64,000 nucleotides of DNA, from contig NC_035435.2 in NCBI RefSeq assembly GCF_002127325.2, positions 109,598,517 through 109,662,516 on the forward strand. Reading direction: 5' to 3'. Under the pieces are notes generated by a model. It was given only the letters and a program-made list of their open reading frames with translations, made no database searches and was not told the origin of the DNA. The stretch is from Helianthus annuus (lineage: Eukaryota; Streptophyta; Magnoliopsida; Asterales; Asteraceae). Of this stretch, positions 55,827 to 64,000 are shown piece by piece (position 1 is the stretch's first letter; every line of letters starts with the position of its first letter). The translations under genes were made by a program, and so were the position numbers.

Positions 55827-56566
55827 GTTATTATTCATTTTATGATCTCTTTTAAAGGTCACTTTTTATTAAGTTTAGTTTAACAATATAAATCGAAACA
55901 CAAATGCGAATGTAAACATAGATGCTGTGCATTGTGACCAAGTCATGTGTTTTTTTTGTTGGGACTCAGCGGTAATGTTTTACAATAGTAAAGGCATACT
56001 TCTGTTTAGTTTTAGTTTTTTTAAATGGAAATCGTTTGCAGGGCAGTCTGAATGAGAACAACGATGACAATATATACATGGTGTGATGTACTTTTAATGT
56101 TATATTTATTGTTTGATTCAAGTCGAAGGGCAAATCCACCTAACTGCATTATATTCATGGTTACAAGAAGAATCCATATTTACTCAGAGTCCTCCTAGCT
56201 TAGCCTGGCGACCTTGATACATATATATTTAATCAATGTATGCTACTTATCTCAATAATACCATATATTATTTCATGTCTTTTAAGTATTATTTCTTTCT
56301 TTCCTCCTGTGTATTCTTAAGTTTGAATTTGGTTCATGCTAATGCTTCCTGCTTTGATAAAATTGTGAAGGTTTTAGGTCAGGTGCACTCCTTTCTATTG
56401 TTTATGAATAAAGTTATCACTTACATTGATGTTTTCTCCTCCCAACATACACACACCTTTTATTTTCATTTTTATTACCTACTAAGTTGAATGTTATTGT
56501 AATGGTTTACGCATATTACATGGCACTAACTAACTAATGGATGTGCATCTTTTGTTTTTGTGATAG
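55827..56566 (+). other. Intron-like sequence within the captured aldolase fragment
   Basis: The stretch is AT-rich and non-coding. A small piece near 56042-56083 may be a further exon but could not be identified. Confidence 0.4.
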
Positions 56567-56680
56567 GTATTATATCCTGTTCTTTCAGCAAGCAACTGGT
56601 GTAGTTCATTCAGTACATAACAACTTTAAAGAAGCCCTTTCCTCATATTCCTCCTATGGTTGCATTGCATCTCAAGGACT
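56567..56680 (+). pseudogene. KHG/KDPG-aldolase-like exon fragment 2 (frameshifted)
   Basis: After acceptor-like TGTGATAG the frame gives VLYPVLSA, then, after a stop and frame change, QYITTLKKPFPHIP and, in a further frame, ASQG. These match the KVYPVSALGG, QYLSALKKPFPH and VASQG order known from this aldolase family. At least two frame changes and a stop show that it is dead. Confidence 0.65.
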
Positions 56681-57294
56681 AATAATAATAATAATTAGCA
56701 GCATCTATTTTTTAATACGGAATTCACATTTATAGATATTTATAAATATTTTTTAACAGTTATAAATATTTATAAATATTTTTTAATACCGAAAAAAAAG
56801 TAACGTTTTTTTTTAATACCGAATTCACGTTTATAAATATTTATTGAAAACATAAAATGTGATTTAAATATTGGGTAGATAAAGAGTGTATGTAGTTCGT
56901 GGCGAACCAAGCATATGTAAACGTTGGTCATTTTGGTCAAAGAACCTTTATATTGCATCCATGTGTTATGGTCGAACCGTATGCTGACTCATGCTGGTAA
57001 CAGAGGCTACATTTTACTGAAAACCCCCACTAACAACTATGTTTTTGCATCCATGTGTTATGGTCGAACCGTATGCTGACTCAAATAATTTAAGATAAAA
57101 GCGAATTGGTTATTAAAAGTTAGCTAAAGTGTAATTTAAAAGTGTTTACAGTCCTACATTGTTTATTTGTAAAAGGTAGCTTATTAATGTATTCATATTT
57201 GTTACGATGTGTATAAATGTTTGTCGGTCAACCTGACCCGGCCCGTTTCAACCAGTTCTAAAACAACACAATTGTGCTTTCCAATGACTGTTAA
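56681..57294. other. AT-rich Helitron interior, no gene
   Basis: Only short ATAAATATTT-type repeats (56735-56845) and a doubled segment GCATCCATGTGTTATGGTCGAACCG (about 56954-56980 and 57048-57073) are seen. Confidence 0.4.
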
Positions 57295-57295
57295 A

Positions 57296-57470
57296 GATTT
57301 CACGGGCTGTCAGAATTTGATGGGAAGAAGTGGAGCTGTCGCCAGAGGCTTTCTGACCACAATGCACGTCGCCGAAAGCCACAAAAAGAAAAAGAAACTA
57401 TCCACTTTAACTCAAGAAGTCAATCTTCATCATTTTATGGTATTCAAATTATTCAGGAGCCAATTTCTTA
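57296..57470 (+). pseudogene. SBP-box (SPL) transcription factor exon 2 fragment
   Basis: The frame FHGLSEFDGKKWSCRQRLSDHNARRRKPQ is the second half of the SBP DNA-binding domain with its nuclear-localisation Arg/Lys run. It starts at the usual intron position of SPL genes. The first exon with the first zinc site is absent upstream, so this is a truncated capture. The matching third exon follows at 57523. Confidence 0.85.
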
Positions 57471-57522
57471 TCATAACTTATTCTCAGTTCTTTTATAACT
57501 TATTATGCTTTTGTATTTGCAG

Positions 57523-57648
57523 ATGGGCAACATCAAATATGTTTTGTGCCTAACAATGTTCCTGATCTGGTTCAAACCGAACCTGCTTTGAACTCTATTT
57601 GGGAAACCACACGCAATTCCCAGCACACAGCTGGTGTTTTTCATCAAG
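57523..57648 (+). pseudogene. SPL-like exon 3 fragment
   Basis: It lies between a clean acceptor TTTGTATTTGCAG and a donor TCAAG|GTTTG. One frame is open and reads FVPNNVPDLVQTEPALNSIW, resembling the conserved region after the SBP box in several SPL proteins. The frame is open, but without exon 1 no factor can be made. Confidence 0.65.
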
Positions 57649-58480
57649 GTTTGTTTTCCTAATTACTCTACAGACAGTAGTTTTGATAAATTATCGTATA
57701 GTTAGTTAAAACCTTAAAACCGAGGGGTTTCAAGGCCACAAGGAATGGCTGGTACGAATTTTTCCCATTTTTAGTATTTTTTATTCGGGATTGGCTAAAC
57801 GTACCCTGTAGACGACGTGACTAAAAAGGCCACAAGCTTTTACTTCGCCTTAGGCCACCAAAATGGTTGAGCCGGCCCTGACCACCGCAGTGGCGCCCGC
57901 AGGCTTCGCTATTCCCTTCAAGAACTCCCCCAGCCACTCCCAATCCATAGTTAAGTTCGGTTCAGTTATACCCGCACATAAATAAAAGGTTCTGTCTCAC
58001 ATGTCATTCTCACATATATAATGAGAGAAATGATAAGTTATAAGGAGCCGTGTATATCAATAAGTAAACAAATGCCAATCATTAAAGTATATTAGATAAC
58101 TAAAAAAAGCCGATGGCGTCTTGGGTTAGTGGTATCACGTGTTTTTATTCTTATTAAAGTGGTACGGGTTCAAGTCTAACAAAAAAGCCAATAGTGCCCG
58201 TCTTATTGAGTCATTTTGATTTTAAATTTCAATGTTCATATGATTTCAATGGTTTGGTTTCATACAGTTACTGCTATTGAAGTTTCCAATAATTAATGTT
58301 CATGGAGTGATTATTCTCAGTGATCCATATGAGAATTTGGTCCCTACATATTTATACAACGTAATTTCTTTTTGTTTCTCTCACCAGCTTATTGGTTTTC
58401 TTATGCTTTATATGGGATTGGAATTCATGGGCTTTACATGAATGTTTTTTTAAATCAATAATAAAAGTTGGTGTTTGCAG
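57649..58480. other. Helitron interior with a SINE-like insertion
   Basis: There is no gene. At about 58112-58220 an A-box-like TTGGGTTAGTGG (58121-58132) and a B box GGTTCAAGTC (58167-58176) suggest a short tRNA-derived SINE. A GC-rich island at 57870-57960 was not identified. Confidence 0.45.
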
Positions 58481-58642
58481 CTGTGTATTTTTCTGATAGA
58501 TTTGAAGTCCAATGTCTGCATCACTGGAAAAAGGTTCTTAATTCAGAACTTATTAAAGGTCCATAGACTCATGAGGTTTTCACCACATCCCCTCCTACTC
58601 TTTGACACGTTTGATCAAAACAGCTTTTATGGTCTCTTTTTA

Positions 58643-58695
<53 letters not shown>

Positions 58696-58815
58696 TATTC
58701 GCTGTAGGAGGATGAAAAAGTCCTTGAGCTGGTGAAAACATATGGATGGGCCCACAAAATGGTCTCTCATAACACAGTCTCTTCTCAGTCGTATTGGTAA
58801 GCAGTGTCGTGAAAG
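58481..58815 (+). pseudogene. MYB3R-like Myb gene fragment (two exons)
   Basis: After acceptor GTGTTTGCAG the first exon (58481-58575) reads DRFEVQCLHHWKKVLNSELIKGP, the end of Myb repeat R1 and start of R2. A TAG then stands where Trp is expected. It ends at a donor GAG|GTTTTC. The second exon (58708-58815) reads EDEKVLELVKTYG and, after a frame change, SRIGKQCRER, the end of R2, up to a donor AAAG|GTACAC. Order and intron position fit the three-repeat (R1R2R3) Myb family. The stop and frameshift make it a pseudogene fragment. Confidence 0.8.
58645..58696. repeat. (ATT)n microsatellite in the MYB3R intron
   Basis: About 17 ATT units lie between the two MYB3R exon fragments. Confidence 0.9.
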
Positions 58816-59882
58816 GTACACGATTTGTGTATAAATCTAAAATCTTGCGAGATGTGGATTAACTATTAAAGGGATTAATAGTTTGTCTAGCAAACTTCTT
58901 CAATTGGAAAAAACAAACATTCTACATTAGTAATGCAATATGAGCGATCTAAATGTGTGATTATTTAGGAGTTGGAGAGCTTAAAGAAGGTGTTATGATA
59001 GAGCGAGTTAAACGGTTCTCCTACTCTATTAGTTATTTTATATATGTATTAACAATTAAAAATAAAGGAACTTTCTATCAAAAGGTTCACCAACGGTTTG
59101 TTGGATGTTTGATTTGTATATAGATATACTCACTATTAATGTTTATAGATGTACTCACGGTTTGTTGGATGTTTGGTTTGTTTACAACGGCTTTGATGTT
59201 TTAGCGACACATGTTAGGATCAAGGCCAATGCACGAAGATGGCCTTCACATGTCCGGACATGTAAAACAAGCCGTTCTTGCAAGAACTTAAAACATATAC
59301 GAAAGCTGTTGTTCGAGCCTTCTTTTTGTATGTGTGGATCTCTATTCAGACATCTGAATAACATGCACATGTGTTTTGGGATAGAAAAGAGTACAACTTT
59401 TGTATTAGCTTTGATGAACAATTATAGCATCAACTATATTAGTTTCTACATTTGAAAGGGGAAGTTTGACACGAAAAGTCGTAACTATTTTTCAAATTTA
59501 GGTTAGTGAAGAGTGTAGAATAAAACGATTGATGAACTAACACTAACAGAGAACGAGCAGAATGGTGTAAATTGTCGACTCCGACCTAATGCTCTGGTAC
59601 AAAGAAACATCGTCTACAAAGAAACTTTTAACAACCTGAACCCAGCGGGTCCCCCGGAGTAAACGGTTTATAGGTTAAATTATATTCTTCCCCTGTACAG
59701 AAACTTTTAGGACAAGCTGGCGATAGATGTTTCAAGTCGGATCGTTATACTTACGCATGGAATACTCTGTTTACTAATATAATTAAATAACGCGCTGCTC
59801 GGGTTAGTAGTCATCTCGCAGGTTAGTTTGTCAAGCACTGTCAAACGTCTTATCACGAACAAACAATAGCTATTATGCATGT
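58816..59882. other. Helitron right part, no gene recognised
   Basis: No supported coding region is present. The short ORFs near 59105-59455 show no motif I recognise. Confidence 0.4.
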
Positions 59883-59909
59883 CGTGCATCGCACGGGCTT
59901 TCTCCCTAG
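59883..59909 (+). other. Helitron 3' terminus: hairpin plus CTAG
   Basis: A perfect 5-bp stem CGTGC/GCACG with loop ATC lies ten bases before CTAG, and T follows at 59910. This matches the diagnostic plant Helitron 3' end. Confidence 0.75.
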
Positions 59910-60299
59910 TATTTTGCAATAATTTAGTCAAGAATTGTTTTATGCAAAATGGCACCATATTGTATTTTTTAAATTCATGAAATTGTGTATTAAATAATCA
60001 ACACAATATTTGGTTGATGATATGAATTTTATTTTTTTTAAGTCATGATTATTTCTTTTGAATTTTATTATAAGGAAACCAAATTAGCCAAGTGTGTTTC
60101 CTTAATTCACTTAAAATAATATTTTAATCATGTCTTAAAATTCCTCTTTAAGTAACCATGTGTATTGTTGAACAATGAAACTTTCGGCTATTCATTTGAA
60201 TATACAAAAAGTGAATTCCTAGCCTAATTTACATAATATAGCATTTCTTGCCCAAAGGTGTTACGTTATATTTATGTGCTTTACCTTATTGTGTATGTA
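59910..60299. other. AT-rich region between the Helitron and the hairpin array
   Basis: No gene is visible. It is similar in composition to the F leader and may be its continuation. Confidence 0.35.
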
Positions 60300-60890
60300 T
60301 GTTCATCAAGATACATGAATTTTGGTCAAAGCCAAAGAGAAGCGCCAGAGTTCATGTAGAACATTGAGACAGTCTATATTTATATGTGTTCATAATATGT
60401 GAATTTTGGTCAAAGCCAAAGCAAAGCCAGAGTTCATATAGAACACTTAAGACGGTCTATTATTTATGTCGTTCATAATGCTGGATTTTGGTCAAAGCCA
60501 AAGCGAAGCCAAAATTTAGGTAGAACATTAAGCCGAGGTTTATTATTTTATATCGTTCATAATGCGTGAATTTTGGTCAAAGCCAAAGCGAAGCCAAAAT
60601 TCAGGCAGAACATTAAGTTGATTTTATTTATTTATGTTAATAATACATGAACTTTGGTCAAAGCCAAAGCGAAGCCAAAGTTCATGTAGAACAATAAGTC
60701 AGTCTATTATGTATGTTCATAATGCATAAATTCTGGTCAAAGCCAAAGCGAAGCCAAATTTATTTAGAATATCAAGACAATCTGTTATTTATGTACGTTC
60801 ATAATGTCTGAATTTTGGTCAAAGCCAAAGCGAAGCCAAAATTCAGGTAGAACCTTAAATTAGTCTGTTATTTTGGTGTTATAGTAGACT
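60300..60890 (+). repeat. Seven-copy tandem array of ~80-bp hairpin units
   Basis: Each unit contains a left arm like GAATTTTGG, a conserved middle TCAAAGCCAAAGCGAAG and a right arm like CCAAAATTC, then a spacer ending TTCATAAT. The arms change together: copy 1 arms at 60313-60325 and 60345-60357, copy 5 a perfect 13-bp pair ACATGAACTTTGG/CCAAAGTTCATGT (60645-60657 and 60675-60687), and copy 7 an 11-bp pair CTGAATTTTGG/CCAAAATTCAG (60808-60818 and 60836-60846). Copy 6 is the weakest. It could be part of the leader of a copia element. Confidence 0.85.
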
Positions 60891-62600
60891 ATATCTTCAA
60901 TATAATAATTTGTGTCTGCCTTACTTGATTACCCCATAATGTAAATCACTCCAAACTTTTTTTAAGTTTGTATCTCATCTATTTCATCCACTCTAATTTC
61001 AAAAACTAAAATGTTTTGCTTACTAAAGAGTTTCTACAAAATTTGCTCTTGTTGGATTGTTGATTATTTCTTAAGATATGATAATCCTACTGCTCTTTTC
61101 TGATAAGAGTTTTACAGAAGAAAACTAGAGCATGACTAGTGGGATAAGTCAAACATTATATCTCTTATGATAATCAAGAACCCACTTAATTATTGCTATC
61201 ATGTGAGCCATTCTAGATTCTAAATTTCCTAAGACTAATTTATTTTCTTTAGAAGAATCAAAATAACTCCTAAGACGCATGCATTACTCTATATTCTTAC
61301 TATAAAGATTAGTGGCATATGTGAATACATCATGATGTACAATACCATGACCCATGATTTAAAAAATTTACACATAGAAATCAGTACACTTTTCTGGTGC
61401 ATTACATATAACTTTTCCACTAATATTATAAGTTGCCTTAAGAATCAACTATTACACTCAAGAGTACCAAAGGAAAATGAGTGTGTTGATTAGCAACATA
61501 TGTACAGGAAAAGGAATGCATGAAACTGGAAAATTAGATGTTGTTCATCTCACCGCCACTAAACCTGAAAGGAGGATACTTTTAAGATTCAGAGATAGTG
61601 TACAAGTACTACTTCCAGCTATAAGTTTCTTCAAAGGAAAGTCTCACTACAGGTTTATGCCATTAAACTAGGCATGAGCATCGAGACTATCCATAATTCA
61701 ATGGAACAGCTGGCTAAGATAAGTAGTAAGATATTTATGATATTTAAGTCTACTAATGGTAATATTCTAACCAACACATGACCGGTTGACTCTAGTTCTA
61801 TGTGTTTCCTTACTAGAAATCAACAAATAATTAATATGAGAGTTAGTGGTAAAATTTTATGTTAAGACTATAAGAACCATAATAAGCTGTTTTATAATCT
61901 GGCTTTATGATACCTTATATATTCTGTAAATTATTCAGAATTTAGTATCAATACGAAAGCTACATTATGACAGTTGTGAGGTTTGCATGGTCATGACAAA
62001 GTCACTCTTACCTTAAACTCTCATATTGTTTGTCATCACAATCTGGATAAGAAACCTTATAAGATAGAACTAGATGATACTACATTTTCCACAACTTTTG
62101 TTATCATGAAAATGAAAATTTAACAAAAGAAAAATGAGATCAACAAACTTCATCCATTAAGACCAAATTGCATGCGAAATTTGGACTAGGTTAATGAAGG
62201 GTGAAATATTATAAAATCTCATTTTTAGTGACTTACGAGCATGTGTTAAAAGCCTTAATATTTAAATGGCTATGGGAATAAATCAAGTTCCATCAGAAAT
62301 TATATTTCATTGGAACTTATCCCAAAATGGAATATTCAGACATAAGTCATTTATCATTTCAAATAATATTTACTTGTATCTAATATGTCTCATATGGATC
62401 AATTTATTAAAGATATTAATTCATATATACTATGATTCCTTCTAAATATGTCCCTCAAAATTTTTATAACATCTAGACATTAAGGAAATCAAGTCTAACA
62501 TATATGACATGTTCCCACAGCACGTACATCGTTGAAACTTATCTTGTAGCATTCCTAGAGATCTAAAAGGTTAGTGGGAGCATTAAATGTCGTAATCTTA
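60891..62600 (+). other. Degenerate sequence, probably decayed copia gag/integrase region
   Basis: No reliable frame is present. A stretch at 61477-61671 is open but I cannot assign it firmly. Its position upstream of a copia pol suggests decayed gag, protease and integrase sequence. Confidence 0.3.
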
Positions 62601-64000
62601 ATTTGCGAGAGTTGCAAGAGGTATGGGAGTGAAAACTTGTTGTTACCTCAATTTGTACCTCCTGTACAAGACACTGTTGCTTCACAACTTTTCTCTTTAA
62701 GAATATACTGCTACTTTAACAAAATTTTCATTGCTGCTTAGATGTGGGCACACTCAGATTTCTTACCAAACTTGTAATCCTCAAACAGAGAAACTACAAG
62801 AAGTAAATTCATTAATTTGTTTCTTTATTAGAATTTATTGGTCTTTTAATGTTGACCATAAGCATGCTAAATTGTTAAAGACTTCTAAGTCAGTGGGAGC
62901 AGTAAAAGTTCTTATCAAGACTTGCCAGAAGTGCAAGAGGCGGGGGAAAGAGACCTATAAAATTTTACTCCGATTACACCTCTTGCACACCATACTGCAC
63001 CAACTCTTACACACTTAGAATCTTGAAAGTGATAGCAACTTAATCAAGAGTTAATCCATAAAACTAAAACTCATAATACAACCCAATAATCAACTACGGA
63101 GGTCATCTAGTTTTAACTTTGATGATTATGTATCCTCCTTGACTTAAGTTGAAATAGATATTGGAAAGTTTACTGGTCCTACTTCCTCTAATTAAGCCAT
63201 TAGCATCAATCAATTTTCTAAATGAAATAAGAATTGTTATTAGAAAATTTGATTTTAATGTTTGAGATTTGGTTGAATTACCTATGGGTGTTCATCACTA
63301 AACAAAATCTGAATGCAAAAGTTAAGACGCTAAAAGTATGATTGATTGTTAAAGGTTATGCTTAGAAGAGAATTATTTATCAAAGAATCATCTTACCTTT
63401 CTTACAAATGTTTCTTTGAGGATCATTGTTGTTCTAGTGGCTTATAATCATTTAGAGCTACATTATATGAACATTAAAACAACTTTCCTTAAACAAAGAC
63501 TTACATGTTCATAAAACAACCTGAAAGTTCTAAACTGAAGGTCAAGAACACTTACCTTGTAAGTTAATTAATTCCATGTATGGGTTTAAGGCAAACATCA
63601 AAATGTGATGAAATCTTAATGCATTTTTTTCATCTAGAATTAAGTGGATTTATGTACCTACCTCAAGATGAGTGAGAGCAACTAATGTAAACTTGTCCTT
63701 ATATAGATAGCACTTTTTGGATAAGTATAAGTTACACAAGTCAAATAATTTCTCACACATATTTTGATATAATAAATCTCGGAGATATCACTTACGCGAG
63801 AGATATCAAAATATACCGAGATAGACTCAACGGGACATTAGTTTCGTCCCATAAGCTTTACTCTAAAGCGGGCTCTTACATGTGTAACAAACAATATAGC
63901 TCTCCTTTAGAAGATAAAATGATAAATTATATTACTTCCTTATGCTTTGTTAATTAGAAGCCTTACGAAGGTTCAAGTCTATACTCGTTTAGATATTGCT
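62600..64000 (+). pseudogene. Ty1/copia pol remnant G (reverse transcriptase region)
   Basis: Translation on the plus strand, with many stops and frame changes, gives in order an RRSSSFNFDDYV linker near 63090, a WDLVELP-like FG*ITYG near 63260, LRIIVVLVAYNHLELHYMN near 63420-63475 (the copia RT block with the first catalytic Asp region changed), and LGDITYARDIKIYRDRLNGT near 63790-63850, followed by KAGSYMCN. This is the usual order of copia reverse transcriptase. It runs off the window. Direction and position are consistent with being the pol of element F. Confidence 0.75.

Larger units (their letters stand above)
54964..59909 (+). mobile_element. Probable non-autonomous Helitron carrying host gene fragments
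   Basis: The 3' end is canonical: a hairpin CGTGC-ATC-GCACG (59883-59895), ten bases, CTAG (59906-59909) and then host T. The 5' end is proposed at TCTATATCTATC preceded by A (54964); an alternative is the earlier copy at 54839. There are no terminal inverted repeats and no target duplication, as expected for Helitrons. No Rep/helicase is encoded. Inside lie plus-strand fragments of three unrelated host genes with intron borders retained, which fits DNA-level gene capture. Confidence 0.7.

Noticed and set aside
58112..58220. A tRNA gene
   Set aside because: Box-like words are present but no acceptor stem or full cloverleaf can be formed; a SINE fits better.
55743..58815. Functional host genes for an aldolase, an SPL or a MYB3R protein
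   Set aside because: Each is a fragment lacking its start, and the aldolase and Myb pieces contain stops or frame changes.
60300..60890. CRISPR-like repeat array
   Set aside because: The unit is about 80 bp with no unique spacers, the arms vary, and the DNA is plant nuclear.

Overview
This window is plant nuclear DNA from the retrotransposon-filled part of a large genome. It contains no intact host gene, no rRNA or tRNA gene and no CRISPR array. The organism is a dicot, probably a member of the Asteraceae. That inference rests on the combination of Tekay-type Ty3/gypsy elements carrying an extra proline-rich ORF upstream of gag, and a giant Sirevirus-type Ty1/copia element whose third ORF belongs to a family I associate with composite genomes; this is recognition, not a database result. 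Almost everything is explained by layered insertions.

Left block (1-36530). An old Ty1/copia element (D, minus strand) is split by a Ty3/gypsy element A (plus strand, 343-35520, 3.6-kb LTRs, 5-bp target duplication GATAT). Inside A lie two further elements. B (minus, 9344-18023, target duplication GATAC) is an almost intact Tekay-type element with two open ORFs and nearly identical 1447-bp LTRs. C (plus, 19467-31263) is a decayed relative of A. The A/C arrangement is not a simple nest: the left part of A changes from A-like to C-like near 7.87 kb, the integrase end is present twice, and the left boundary of C is missing. This fits recombination between A and a tandem C-C array. A and C carry several stops and frameshifts in gag-pol.

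Middle block (36531-54640). A region with a probable SINE is followed by one LTR and the start of a copia element F (37812 onward). F is interrupted by E, a 15,983-bp Sirevirus-like Ty1/copia element on the minus strand (38653-54635, target duplication TTGAA). Its 698-bp LTRs are identical by direct reading. E encodes a 1330-residue Gag, an 1148-residue Pol and a 1153-residue third protein, all open. Its non-coding parts are crowded with a short motif, TCGAAGGAT or TCGAAAGAT in both orientations, directly upstream of the LTR TATA box, in the leader, and upstream of a second TATA box between pol and ORF3. A 143-nt intron-like segment at the gag/pol junction would join the two frames exactly.

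Right block (54641-64000). A probable Helitron (about 54964-59909) ends with the expected hairpin plus CTAG before T. It carries plus-strand fragments of three unrelated host genes: a KHG/KDPG-aldolase-like gene, an SBP-box (SPL) transcription factor and a MYB3R-type Myb factor, with splice sites preserved. Beyond it are seven tandem copies of an approximately 80-bp unit, most of which can fold into a hairpin whose arms covary, followed by a badly decayed Ty1/copia pol on the plus strand. These may be the interrupted continuation of F.

The genes here act for the elements themselves: Gag for particle assembly, and protease, integrase, reverse transcriptase and RNase H for copying and insertion. 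B and E are the only elements that look coding-competent.
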